From an uncultured Rhizobiaceae group bacterium (GTDB lineage Bacteria > Pseudomonadota > Alphaproteobacteria > Rhizobiales > Rhizobiaceae), in assembly GCA_947501445.1 (NCBI GenBank), contig CANMVS010000007.1, forward strand, positions 124,001-188,000: 64,000 nucleotides of DNA, read 5' to 3'. Of this stretch, positions 1 to 8,049 are shown one piece after another (positions within the stretch are counted from its first letter, which is position 1; each line of letters starts with the position of its first letter). A program made the translations under genes and the position numbers. The notes under the pieces are model-generated. The model worked only from the letters and a program-made list of their open reading frames with translations. It did not search any database and had not been told where the DNA came from.

Positions 1-1115
1 AGCGCATTGATGGTGCCATAGGCACAGCCATTGGATTTTTCCGGCGCGGCCTTGGACAGGGCAACAAAAATCACGTCAATGACACGCAGGATTGTTTCCG
101 TGTACCCGCCAACCGGTCGCGGCGCATGGGCGTTTAACAGGCTTGTATCGGGTATTTTGATTGTTACGGGATCAAGCACGCCGGCATTGGCTGCAACATC
201 GCGAAAAATGTGTTTCAGCGCCACATAGATCGAGGCCTGCGTGGTGGCGCGGGAGATATTGACCGGACCGGCACAGGCAGGCGCTGTTCCGGCAAAATCC
301 AGCGTCAGGTTCTCACCGCTGATTTCAATGGAAACTCTTATCTTCAGCGGTGTGTCCGAAATGCCATCATTGTCGAGAAAATCCTCAACGGTGTAGACCC
401 CGTCGGGCAGCGCCGCGATATGCGCACGCATCTGCTGTGCGGCCCGGGTGCGCAGTTCGTCAAAGGCAGCCTGAATTGTTGGTGCTCCGTAGCGATCGAT
501 CAGGTCAGCCATGCGCATGTCGCCGAGCGACAATGCTGCACGTTGTCCGTTCAGATCACCATAGACTGAAAGTGGCAGGCGCGAATTGGCGGAGAGAATA
601 TCCATGATATCCTGTCGAAAAACACCCGCTTCCACCAGTTTGACCACCGGGATGCGTATACCTTCCTGAAAGCTTTCTGTTGCAGACGGGTTGTAGTTTC
701 CCGGCACATTGCCGCCCACATCATGCCAATGGGCAACGGATGCCATGTAGCAAAACAACCTATCGTTATGAAAAACCGGCTGCACAAGTTTGAAGTCGTT
801 GAGATGCGTTCCACCCTCATATGGATCATTGAAGATGAAGACATCACCACGCTGCGCAGCGCCGTGCTTTTTGGTGTAGTCAATGACCGCACGCACGGCA
901 AAGGCCATGGCCCCGACAAAGACCGGAAGACCGGATTTACCCTGTACCAGCGTATCGCCGGTGTGAGGTGCATAGAAACCATGACTGGCATCATGTGCCT
1001 CGGCGATGATCGGATTGAATGCCGCCCGGAACAAAGTCGCATCCATTTCATCGGCGATTTGTTCAAGCCGCCCCCGAAGGACCGATAACAGGACTGGATT
1101 CATGGTCTGTGTCAT
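1..1115 (-). CDS. hyuB: Hydantoinase B/oxoprolinase family protein (HyuB-like), C-terminus beyond the left edge
   Basis: Reading the reverse strand gives about 371 continuous residues from an ATG at 1115 to the window edge without a stop. HyuB proteins usually have 550-590 residues, so roughly the last third is missing. Family features are the NDPYEGGTHLND segment (residues 96-107) and HWHDVGG (129-135). In this family HyuB works with HyuA in ATP-dependent opening of cyclic imides, lactams or hydantoins. HyuA is not visible and may lie beyond the edge. The start codon is 4 bases after the stop of the LeuD-like gene, so it is the last visible gene of a leftward operon (CaiB, LeuC, LeuD, HyuB). 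The family is secure. The substrate is unknown; acetone-carboxylase or N-methylhydantoinase-like alternatives are possible. Confidence 0.88.
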   Translation of the reverse strand, partial: MTQTMNPVLLSVLRGRLEQIADEMDATLFRAAFNPIIAEAHDASHGFYAPHTGDTLVQGKSGLPVFVGAMAFAVRAVIDYTKKHGAAQRGDVFIFNDPYEGGTHLNDFKLVQPVFHNDRLFCYMASVAHWHDVGGNVPGNYNPSATESFQEGIRIPVVKLVEAGVFRQDIMDILSANSRLPLSVYGDLNGQRAALSLGDMRMADLIDRYGAPTIQAAFDELRTRAAQQMRAHIAALPDGVYTVEDFLDNDGISDTPLKIRVSIEISGENLTLDFAGTAPACAGPVNISRATTQASIYVALKHIFRDVAANAGVLDPVTIKIPDTSLLNAHAPRPVGGYTETILRVIDVIFVALSKAAPEKSNGCAYGTINA

Positions 1116-1119
1116 CTCT

Positions 1120-1752
1120 TCACCCGCCATCCGCCATGGCATAGAGCCATGGGCGTCTTTTCTTGTCTTCACCCATGTGATGATTGATTGCGTCAATTCT
1201 TTCCAATGTCACATCAATGGGTGCATGACCTTTCATCAACAGGTCGCGGGCAGTATCGGGAATTTCAAATTCGCAGGTAAGTGCACCGGCAACGACTGTT
1301 CGTGCTTCCAGGTCAATCGCCAAGGGCCGGTTTTGCGGGTCGGCGGAAACATAGCGGGCGAATTGGTTGATGGTATCATGGGAGAGCCTCACCGGCAGAA
1401 CACCATTGGTAATGCAATTGTCAAAAAATATGCTGCCAAAACTTTCTGCCACGATAACCTTGAAGCCGAAGCCATATAACGCCCATACGGCATGTTCCCT
1501 GGATGAACCACAGCCGAAGTTGTCACCTGTCAGCAGCACCGATGCGCCCCTGTAGGCCGGTTGATTGAGTATAAACGCCGGGTCAGCTTTGCGCTCCATA
1601 TTCAGGTAACGCATGTTTGCGAACAGACCATCTGCGAAACCGGTCTTCGAAACACGTTTCATTTCGCGTGATGGTATGATGGTATCGGTGTTGATATTGG
1701 CAAAGAGCAATGGCGCAGCAATGCCGCTATGAATTGTAATAGGCTTCATCAT
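1120..1752 (-). CDS. leuD: Aconitase-superfamily hydro-lyase, small (swivel) subunit, LeuD-like
   Basis: This 210-residue protein has the LeuD swivel-domain hallmarks NTDTIIP (residues 21-27) and GDNFGCGSSREHA (76-88). It would pair with the LeuC-like subunit encoded just upstream to form a [4Fe-4S] hydro-lyase that adds or removes water on a branched dicarboxylate. The start overlaps the LeuC stop by 4 bases (ATGA), indicating translational coupling. It is unlikely to be the housekeeping leucine-synthesis enzyme, because its neighbours are HyuB, a CaiB CoA-transferase and an HMG-CoA-lyase-like aldolase rather than leuA or leuB. Dimethylmaleate, citraconate or 3-methylglutaconate-type hydratase roles fit better. 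The exact substrate is inference. Confidence 0.88.
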   Translation of the reverse strand: MMKPITIHSGIAAPLLFANINTDTIIPSREMKRVSKTGFADGLFANMRYLNMERKADPAFILNQPAYRGASVLLTGDNFGCGSSREHAVWALYGFGFKVIVAESFGSIFFDNCITNGVLPVRLSHDTINQFARYVSADPQNRPLAIDLEARTVVAGALTCEFEIPDTARDLLMKGHAPIDVTLERIDAINHHMGEDKKRRPWLYAMADGG

Positions 1753-3200
1753 GACACCCGCCTGTCATCGTGTTGAGGCATCAGGGATCTCAGATCGCTG
1801 ATGCAGCCGTTCAATGCACTGAGCGCAACGGTTTCCGGGCTGGCGATATGGGTGCGGGTGCCGGGGCCCTGCCGCCCTTCAAAATTTCGGTTTGTCGATG
1901 AGATGACACGGGCCTGTGCGCCGAAGGAATGGCCGCCTGCAAAGAAACACATGGCGCATCCGGCCTCCTGCCATTCAAACCCGGCCTGCTGGAATATCAA
2001 ATGCAGCCCTTCTGCTTCGGCCGCCTGTTTAACCTGGGTGGAGCCGGGTACGCAGATGGCGGTGACATGGTCAGCGATCCGTCGGGAGCGCAATATATCC
2101 GCCGCGCGCCGTAAATCCGACAATCGGCTGTTGGTGCACGAACCGATGAAAGCGGCGTCGATTTTTTTACCAAGGAGAGATTCTCCCGATTTCAGCCCCA
2201 TATAATCCAAGGCACGCTGATCCGAACGGGCCGCTGACAGATTGGCATCGCTGGAAGGGGCCGGGATGTGCCCGTCGATTGGTATGGCCTGCTGAGGGCT
2301 GGTACCCCATGTAATGCGCGGCGACAGTTGTGCGATGTCGAGATGAATTTCGCGGTCGAATAGGGCACCCGTATCGCTGGTCAGAGCGAGCCAGTGGGAT
2401 TGCGCTGCATCCTGATGGCGTGGCCTTGGTGCAAAGGGTCTGCCGCGCACATAATCCAGCGTTTTGGCGTCGGGACTGACGAAGGCTGAAAAGGCACCAA
2501 ATTCCACCGCCATATTGCAAAGTGTCAGCCTTTGCTCAATTTCCATTTGACGTATCGCCGGGCCGTCAAACTCAATCACATATCCTTTTGCTCCCGAGGT
2601 CGAATAGCGTTCAATCAGGTGGATGATAATATCCTTGGCAGAAAGCCACGGGGGCATTGACCCCTCAACCCAAATACGCATTTGCCTGTGGTTGGCCACA
2701 CGCAGGGTGCGCGTTGCCAACGCATGTTCGCAATCGGTTGAACCGATGCCCCAGGCCAATGCGCCCAAGCCGCCAAGTGTGCATGTATGGCTGTCGGGAC
2801 AAACAATTGTCAGGCCGGGCAGGGCGATCCCCTGTTCGGGTGCCATGACATGCACGATGCCCTGTCGCGGGTCATCAACATCAAAAAGGCGCAACCCCAG
2901 TTGGCTGGTGGTCGTGCGCATGGCGTCGATAAACACTTCACCCCCGGGCATGCGGGAAAGTGATGGCCGACCAGGCCTGGTATCGACAATATGGTCAATT
3001 GTTGCAAAAACCATATCCGGGCACAGAACCGGGCGCGCTTCCTCTATCATGTTGGTAAGCGCGATGGACCCGGTGCGTTCATGCAGGATGATGCGGTCGA
3101 TGTAGATCAGTGACGTGCCATCATCAAAGCGTGCAACCTCATGCAGCGCACGCATTTTTTCATAGGCCGTGCGCGGTGTGTGTTTTGTCTGCTCACTCAT
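1749..3200 (-). CDS. leuC: Aconitase-superfamily hydro-lyase, large subunit, LeuC-like
   Basis: The protein has 483 residues, close to normal LeuC length (about 465-475). The three iron-sulfur cysteines are present: C355 in GSCTNSRL and C415/C418 in GCAMCFF. The SSTNRNFEGRQG segment (around 434-445) is the conserved LeuC substrate-binding stretch. With the downstream LeuD-like protein it should form a [4Fe-4S] dehydratase/hydratase acting in the cytosol. The gene overlaps the upstream CaiB gene and the downstream LeuD gene by 4 bases each, so three genes are coupled. The context argues for a dedicated catabolic hydratase rather than isopropylmalate isomerase; this assignment is by neighbourhood only. 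Confidence 0.88.
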   Translation of the reverse strand: MSEQTKHTPRTAYEKMRALHEVARFDDGTSLIYIDRIILHERTGSIALTNMIEEARPVLCPDMVFATIDHIVDTRPGRPSLSRMPGGEVFIDAMRTTTSQLGLRLFDVDDPRQGIVHVMAPEQGIALPGLTIVCPDSHTCTLGGLGALAWGIGSTDCEHALATRTLRVANHRQMRIWVEGSMPPWLSAKDIIIHLIERYSTSGAKGYVIEFDGPAIRQMEIEQRLTLCNMAVEFGAFSAFVSPDAKTLDYVRGRPFAPRPRHQDAAQSHWLALTSDTGALFDREIHLDIAQLSPRITWGTSPQQAIPIDGHIPAPSSDANLSAARSDQRALDYMGLKSGESLLGKKIDAAFIGSCTNSRLSDLRRAADILRSRRIADHVTAICVPGSTQVKQAAEAEGLHLIFQQAGFEWQEAGCAMCFFAGGHSFGAQARVISSTNRNFEGRQGPGTRTHIASPETVALSALNGCISDLRSLMPQHDDRRVS

Positions 3201-4384
3201 CCAATCACCCCTTCGGCACGAAGATCGGCGATGGCCTGCAGGTCGTAACCCAGTTCAGCAAGTACGGTCCCGACATCACCACCTGATGCAGGCAGATCAT
3301 GGCGTAACTGCGCACGATGGCCGTCTATCTCGACAGGCAGATTGGGTAGCTGCACGACCTGGCCGGTATCGGGTAATGTCATTGACTGCAAGCCATGGGC
3401 CGCAAGATGAATATCGTCCGTCAGGTCTTCCGGTTTGCGGATCGGTGCATAGGGCAGTCCGGCCTGATCGAGCTTCGATGTCAGTTGTTCCAGGCTCAGA
3501 TCGCTGAAAAGAGCCCGCAGCTTTGGAATGATTGTATCGCGTTGGCGCACCCGGTCGGCATTGCGGGCATAAAGTGCATCACGCGCCCAATCAGTCAGAT
3601 CGAATTCACTGCAGAATTTTACCCATTGTCCATCGCTGACAACACCGACAAAAATCTGTCCATCAAGGGCGCTGAACACATCATAGACCGCCCAGGCGGA
3701 AATGCGCTCCGGCATGGGTGGTGCCGGTTGCCCGGTCACGGCATGCTGCGCCATATGCTGACCAACAAGAAATGCTGTTGTTTCATAAAGCGCCGATGTG
3801 ACCTGCGCGCCGGTATCTGTTGTCTCCTGCGTGGTGCTGCGGTTTTGTCGGCCCTGCAGGGCTGCCAGAATACCAATGACACCGAACAGGCCACCGGTTA
3901 TGTCGATGACAGAAGAGCCAGCCCTGAGCGGTTGTCCCGATGGACCGGTCATATAGGCCAGGCCGCCCATCATCTGGGCAACTTCATCCAGAGCTGTGCG
4001 CTGCTGATAGGGGCCGGAGAGGAAACCCTTTGATGATTGATAGATAATCGCCGGGTTGGTTGTTTTTACCGATTCATAATCCAGGCCCAGTTTGTCGAGC
4101 GCGCCGGGTCGAAAATTCTCAATCATGACGTCTGCACCCGCCAGCAGTTTCATAACGACAGCACGGCCCTTTTTGCTTTTCAGATCGACACAAATGCTTT
4201 TTTTGTTTCGATTGAACATGGCAAAATAACCGGCACCGGAGCCGGGTAGAGATCGGGTTTTGTCACCGCCGATAGGCTCGATCTTGATAACTTCCGCACC
4301 CAGATCAGCCAGCACCATGCCCACCACAGGCCCCATGACCATATGGGAGAACTCGACCACTTTAATGCCGTTGAGAAAGTCCAT
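3197..4384 (-). CDS. CaiB/BaiF (class III) CoA-transferase
   Basis: At 395 residues it is a typical family III CoA-transferase, opening with the usual VVEFSHMVMGPVVGMVLADL stretch and a GAEVIKIEP motif. Asp161 in SSVIDITGG is in the place of the catalytic aspartate that forms the acyl anhydride intermediate. Such enzymes move CoA between carboxylic acids. It is the first gene of the leftward operon CaiB-LeuC-LeuD-HyuB and is divergent from an HMG-CoA-lyase-type gene. The obvious model is that it activates the hydroxy-dicarboxylate made by the LeuCD pair so that the lyase can cleave it. The donor and acceptor acids cannot be read from sequence. Confidence 0.9.
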   Translation of the reverse strand: MDFLNGIKVVEFSHMVMGPVVGMVLADLGAEVIKIEPIGGDKTRSLPGSGAGYFAMFNRNKKSICVDLKSKKGRAVVMKLLAGADVMIENFRPGALDKLGLDYESVKTTNPAIIYQSSKGFLSGPYQQRTALDEVAQMMGGLAYMTGPSGQPLRAGSSVIDITGGLFGVIGILAALQGRQNRSTTQETTDTGAQVTSALYETTAFLVGQHMAQHAVTGQPAPPMPERISAWAVYDVFSALDGQIFVGVVSDGQWVKFCSEFDLTDWARDALYARNADRVRQRDTIIPKLRALFSDLSLEQLTSKLDQAGLPYAPIRKPEDLTDDIHLAAHGLQSMTLPDTGQVVQLPNLPVEIDGHRAQLRHDLPASGGDVGTVLAELGYDLQAIADLRAEGVIG

Positions 4385-4425
4385 GGATTACCGAATACTC
4401 GCCTTGTGACTGTTCTCATTACCAT

Positions 4426-4446
4426 ATAAATGTTATAAACATATAT
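4426..4446. promoter_or_regulatory. AT-rich inverted repeat in the divergent promoter region (operator candidate)
   Basis: ATGTT-ATA-AACAT at 4430-4442 is a perfect inverted repeat, extended outward by near-symmetric AT bases. It lies midway in the 91-base gap between the divergent CaiB and lyase genes, where a regulator could control both. The GntR/UTRA protein encoded at 5532-6353 is the likely binder, by position only. Confidence 0.45.
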
Positions 4447-4475
4447 CAATAGGTCATTTGAGGCTATTTTGGACG

Positions 4476-5411
4476 ATGGAAAAATCAATTCTGGTCAGTG
4501 AAGTTGGTTTGCGTGATGGGCTGCAGAGCATTGATACAATTGCTGATCTGGCGTTGAAGAAACAGTGGATCAAGGCAGAAGCCGAGGCCGGTGTTGGTGA
4601 AATTGAAGTTGGTTCCTTTGTCAATTTCAAGGCTTTGCCGCAAATGGCTGATACCGCTGAACTGGTGCGCTACGCCAAAACCCTGCCCAAATTGAATGTG
4701 GCGGTTCTGGTGCCAAATCTGCGTGGTGCGCGTTCGGCGATCGAATGCGGTGCCCATAAAATTTCAATTCCGGTATCGGCAAGTCAAACCCACTCGTTGA
4801 GAAATGTTAATCGCACCCATGCTCAAATGATTGAGGAAGTGCGCAATATCCGGACGGTAATTGATGCCATGCCCGCTGGGGAAAGACCCTATTTCGAGGC
4901 GGGTATTGCAACGGCATTCGGCTGTACAATTGAGGGGCATGTGCCGATTGAAACTGTTGTACAGCTGGCAAGGGATCTCATTGCTGCGGGCGCTCAGGAG
5001 GTGGGGCTTTCGGATACAACGGGCTATGCGGACCCCGGCACCATTCGCACTCGCATCCGGGCAGTCCATGCGGCTGTTGGAGCGGACAGGCTGACAGGCG
5101 TGCATCTTCACAATACCAGGGGGCTTGGCCTTGCCAATGCACTTGCGGCGCTTGATGAAGGTATCACAACGCTGGATGCGTCACTGGGGGGACTGGGTGG
5201 GTGTCCGCATGCGCCAGGAGCCAGCGGAAATATTGTCACGGAGGATCTGGTCTTCATGCTGGAAAGCATGGGCTATGAGACCGGGATTGACCTTGCTGCG
5301 CTGACGAAAGTTCGTGATATTGTGCTTGCGGGCCTGCCCGATGAAGAACTATACGGCTTCCTGCCGGATGCGGGCATTCCACTTGACTGGCGCCGTGCTA
5401 CACTTGGCTAG
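4476..5411 (+). CDS. HMG-CoA lyase-type aldolase (HMGL-like family)
   Basis: The 311-residue protein carries the HMGL/DRE-TIM hallmarks: GLRDGLQ near the N-terminus (metal and catalytic Arg/Asp) and the C-terminal signature GLGGCPHAPGASGN followed by TEDL, with the active-site-loop cysteine. These enzymes cleave 3-hydroxy-3-methylglutaryl-CoA or similar hydroxyacyl-CoAs to acetyl-CoA plus a keto product. I chose the ATG at 4476, which has GAGG 12 bases upstream, over a TTG at 4458. It is divergent from CaiB-LeuC-LeuD-HyuB, and the set could form a hydrate, activate and cleave pathway. Whether the true substrate is HMG-CoA itself or a related branched hydroxyacyl-CoA is open. Confidence 0.9.
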   Translation: MEKSILVSEVGLRDGLQSIDTIADLALKKQWIKAEAEAGVGEIEVGSFVNFKALPQMADTAELVRYAKTLPKLNVAVLVPNLRGARSAIECGAHKISIPVSASQTHSLRNVNRTHAQMIEEVRNIRTVIDAMPAGERPYFEAGIATAFGCTIEGHVPIETVVQLARDLIAAGAQEVGLSDTTGYADPGTIRTRIRAVHAAVGADRLTGVHLHNTRGLGLANALAALDEGITTLDASLGGLGGCPHAPGASGNIVTEDLVFMLESMGYETGIDLAALTKVRDIVLAGLPDEELYGFLPDAGIPLDWRRATLG

Positions 5412-5437
5412 ACCGTTTCACGAAACAGGAACCGGGA
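5408..5437 (-). repeat. Short copy of the interspersed intergenic repeat (tail module)
   Basis: Read on the reverse strand, this stretch ends in CGTGAAACGGTCTAG and begins with CCGGTTCCTG. It matches the last 30 bases of the full repeat at 49237-49318 apart from a small internal deletion. It overlaps the stop codon of the lyase gene. Confidence 0.6.
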
Positions 5438-5531
5438 AAGATGCGATCAAACCTGCCAGCGTTTCGCCAGCCGTCTGCGGTGCAGACAACTGGCAGGCGC
5501 GTTAAGCAAATATGCAACCCGGGGAGCAATT

Positions 5532-6353
5532 TTGCCCGAACTTAAATCCTCAGAAACCAACAGCCAGGGGGTCGACCCGGCAAACCCGACGCCGCTCTAT
5601 TACCAGATATATCTTCTCTACCGACAGAAGATCATGAGCGGTGGTTTGCGCGATGGTGACAAATTGCCAAGTGAAGGCGAGCTTGTTGTTCAACACAATG
5701 TCTCGCGCATTACCGCCAAGCGCGGCATGGATGAACTGGCAAAAGAAGGGTTGGTGTCACGCGGTCGCGGACGTGGAACAATGGTGAGCTACCGTTTTCC
5801 CGCGTCAAAATACTCCGGCGATTTTTCCGGTCTCATGGAAAACCTGGTGGCGATTGGTGCGACAACAAGTGTTGATGTGCTGAGCTTTGACTATGTGCCG
5901 GCACCATCACCGGTGGCGGATGCCCTCGGCATCGAGCGTGGCACACCTGTTCAAAAGGCAGAACGCCGCCGTTCACGTGATGACAAGCCGTTTTCTCATA
6001 TTGTCACCTATCTGCCGGAGGATGTGGGGCGTTCCTTTGATCAACAGGATCTCAGCGACCAGCCGATCATTGCGCTGATTGAAAAGTCCGGCCATGAAAT
6101 TCAGGAGGCAACCCAGTCTGTCACAGCAGTTCTGGCCGAACCGGCAACAGCGGCTGCCCTGAATGTGCCCCAGGGCGCGCCATTGTTGAAGATAACCCGT
6201 GTCGTGCGCGATCAGACGGGCAGACCGGTGCAGTATATTGAAGTGCTCTACCGGCCGGATGTGTACCAGCTCAACATGAGCCTGAAACGGATAGCCGGGG
6301 CAGCAACGGACACCAATATGTGGCTAACGGATAATACCGATACACCGGACTGA
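5532..6353 (+). CDS. GntR-family transcriptional regulator (HutC/UTRA type)
   Basis: The 273-residue protein has an N-terminal winged helix (PTPLYYQIYLLYR through SRGRGRGTMV, about residues 18-85) and a C-terminal UTRA effector domain ending in the usual PVQYIEVLYRPD segment. It starts at TTG 5532, because GGGGAG lies 5 bases upstream and no in-frame ATG fits; this start is fairly but not fully certain. UTRA domains bind small ligands such as sugars, amino acids or urocanate-like acids. Position suggests it controls the adjacent HMGL/CaiB/LeuCD/HyuB genes. The nearest operator candidate is the inverted repeat around 4430-4442. Confidence 0.88.
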   Translation: MPELKSSETNSQGVDPANPTPLYYQIYLLYRQKIMSGGLRDGDKLPSEGELVVQHNVSRITAKRGMDELAKEGLVSRGRGRGTMVSYRFPASKYSGDFSGLMENLVAIGATTSVDVLSFDYVPAPSPVADALGIERGTPVQKAERRRSRDDKPFSHIVTYLPEDVGRSFDQQDLSDQPIIALIEKSGHEIQEATQSVTAVLAEPATAAALNVPQGAPLLKITRVVRDQTGRPVQYIEVLYRPDVYQLNMSLKRIAGAATDTNMWLTDNTDTPD

Positions 6354-6469
6354 GGTCAGGATCCATAACAACAGGATGACGGATGCCGCAGGACGGATCG
6401 CTGATCTGAATGTATTGAAAGGCTCCATCTGGTTGCGATGCGCCGTATTTTCGTTTTATAGACACCTCC

Positions 6470-6907
6470 ATGACCCCCACAATCCGATCTGGACAACAAT
6501 CTGACGTCGTCGCCTGCGTCGACATATTGCGCGATTGGGCGGAAGAAACACCGTGGATGGCCGAGCTTGACGAGCGGCAATCGATGCAGGCTTTCTGGAG
6601 CGATCTCTTCAATACTGATTTGGTATGGGTTGCGGAAATCGAAGGTCGCATCGTCGGGTTTTGTACCCGTGATGAGGACAATATTGGCGCACTCTATGTG
6701 GTCCCCGAGGTGCGAAGCACGGGTATCGGCAAGCGTTTGCTTGACATGGCAAAGGCAGATCGCGACTGGATAACCGTATGGGCGTATGAAGAGAACATAC
6801 ATGCACTGCGATTTTACAGGCGTGAGGGCCTCGTTGAGATTTGTCGGGAAATCGAGGCTGAATCAAACCTCATGAATATTGAGCATCGCTGGACCAGGGC
6901 TAGCTGA
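6470..6907 (+). CDS. GNAT-family N-acetyltransferase (intact copy)
   Basis: This 145-residue protein has the acetyl-CoA-binding GNAT motif A, VVPEVRSTGIGKRLLDMAK, and the following alpha/beta segment ITVWAYEENIHALRFYRREG. It would transfer an acetyl group to an amine; the acceptor is unknown. It is convergent with a truncated dsbA-like fragment (6918-7037). A second, decayed copy of the same gene lies at about 13661-13929, convergent with the intact dsbA. The two copies are about 97% identical over their shared 3-prime part. This is the intact representative of the duplicated locus. Confidence 0.9.
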   Translation: MTPTIRSGQQSDVVACVDILRDWAEETPWMAELDERQSMQAFWSDLFNTDLVWVAEIEGRIVGFCTRDEDNIGALYVVPEVRSTGIGKRLLDMAKADRDWITVWAYEENIHALRFYRREGLVEICREIEAESNLMNIEHRWTRAS

Positions 6908-7037
6908 CATTTGCCGTTTAGGCCGCCTCTTCATCACGCAGTTGCTGTACTATGGATGTGTAATTTTCAACGCCCTGTGCACCGGTGATCAGATGGCGCT
7001 GGTTGAATACCATTGCCGGAACGCCCTGAATGCCGCG
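6727..7037. repeat. 311-base direct repeat, left copy
   Basis: It aligns without gaps to 13749-14059. I count 10 mismatches in 311 positions by eye, about 97% identity. It spans the 3-prime end of the GNAT gene and the last 40 codons of the dsbA-like gene. The two copies bracket the sulfatase island. Confidence 0.92.
6918..7037 (-). pseudogene. Truncated 3-prime fragment of dsbA/frnE-like oxidoreductase
   Basis: The reverse strand encodes the last 40 codons, including the stop, of the DsbA-family protein found complete at 13940-14599. Homology breaks off abruptly at 7037, just after GCCGCG. There is no start codon and no CxxC active site in the fragment. It is the left-hand remnant of a duplicated GNAT-dsbA locus and marks the left boundary of the inserted sulfatase island. 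Confidence 0.9.
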
Positions 7038-7097
7038 CTGCGAACGACACCTCATCACGCAATCCCTGTATTTAGTTTTTAGGACACCTTGGATAAC

Positions 7098-8048
7098 TCA
7101 TTCTTTATGCGCAATCCGAAATCCCAAATTTGAGCAGGTCGTATTGGGTGGATTCCCATTTCGGGCTCCTAAGCGATATCGGTTGCAATAACTGTGGTGG
7201 CAAAGAAACGAACCTCCGCGAACAGAGCGAATACCGGTATCCTGCAGATATAACGGGTCGTTGTTGGATGAGGTCGTATGGTAACTGGCAGAAAAGAAAT
7301 CAGCGCACCATTCCCAGACATTTCCGATTGTATTGGACAGACCAAAAGCATTTGGTGAGAATGCGTCGACCGGGGCGGTGCCAATATAGCCATCTTCGGC
7401 GGTGTTTTGCCCCGGGAATCGACCTTGCCAGACATTGCACATATGTTTGTTGTTGTATTTCAGCTCCGGGCCCCAAGGGTACATCTGACTGGAACCTGCT
7501 CTTGCTGAGTATTCCCATTGCGCCTCAGTAGGCAGGCCACAGGCTGCCCAGTTGCAGTAGGCCACTGCATCAAACCAGGAAACGTGGACAACCGGGTGAT
7601 GTTCGCGACCCGCCCAGTTGCTCTGGGGGCCTTCAGGCGTTTTCCAGGCCGCCGAATTCGTGGGATACCACCAGGGCGTTTCGCTGGGGACCTGGGTCGT
7701 GTTGCGTTTTTGCTCTGCAGTCAAAAGCAGGTGAAACACATGGCTCCAGCCGATCTGTTCTGCAGTGGTCTGATATCCCGTCTCTTCGACAAAACGTGCG
7801 AACTGAGCGTTTGTAATGGCATATTTTGAAATGAAAAAGGGTGAGAGTGTTACTTCTCGTTGTGGTCCTTCGCCGTCCTCGCGGTATCCTTCGCCATCCT
7901 GTGAACCCATCAGGAATGCCCCTCTCTTAAGCGAGATCAGAGTGCTTTTCACGGCCCGGGCGTGCCTGCTGTTGGAAGGGCGACCAGTCAGGTCTGCCTC
8001 TCGGGTTACCGCTTCGGTTTCTTTCGGGCAGCAGCAGACTTTGACCAT
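7098..8048 (-). CDS. Formylglycine-generating enzyme (sulfatase-modifying factor)
   Basis: The 316-residue protein is an FGE-sulfatase domain protein. The C-terminal active site is complete: GGSFLCHHSYCNRYRLGAR with C283 and C288, matching the two copper-binding catalytic cysteines of aerobic FGE. FGE oxidises the cysteine of a CxPSR sequence in sulfatases to formylglycine. The partner is evidently the sulfatase at 11062-12693 in the same operon. There is no obvious signal peptide (an unusual Cys-rich start MVKVCCC), so it probably acts in the cytosol. The start overlaps the end region of dctM (TGATATG), indicating coupling. It is the last gene of the leftward operon sulfatase-dctP-dctQ-dctM-FGE. 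Confidence 0.93.
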   Translation of the reverse strand: MVKVCCCPKETEAVTREADLTGRPSNSRHARAVKSTLISLKRGAFLMGSQDGEGYREDGEGPQREVTLSPFFISKYAITNAQFARFVEETGYQTTAEQIGWSHVFHLLLTAEQKRNTTQVPSETPWWYPTNSAAWKTPEGPQSNWAGREHHPVVHVSWFDAVAYCNWAACGLPTEAQWEYSARAGSSQMYPWGPELKYNNKHMCNVWQGRFPGQNTAEDGYIGTAPVDAFSPNAFGLSNTIGNVWEWCADFFSASYHTTSSNNDPLYLQDTGIRSVRGGSFLCHHSYCNRYRLGARNGNPPNTTCSNLGFRIAHKE

Positions 8049-8049
8049 A

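Noticed and set aside
551-1066. 171-residue reverse-strand frame inside the HyuB region
   Set aside because: It is an alternative frame of the real HyuB gene. The HyuB frame carries the family motifs.
1120-3200. Housekeeping isopropylmalate isomerase
   Set aside because: No other leucine-synthesis gene is near, and the pair is coupled to CaiB and HyuB genes. A catabolic hydratase is more likely, though not proven.
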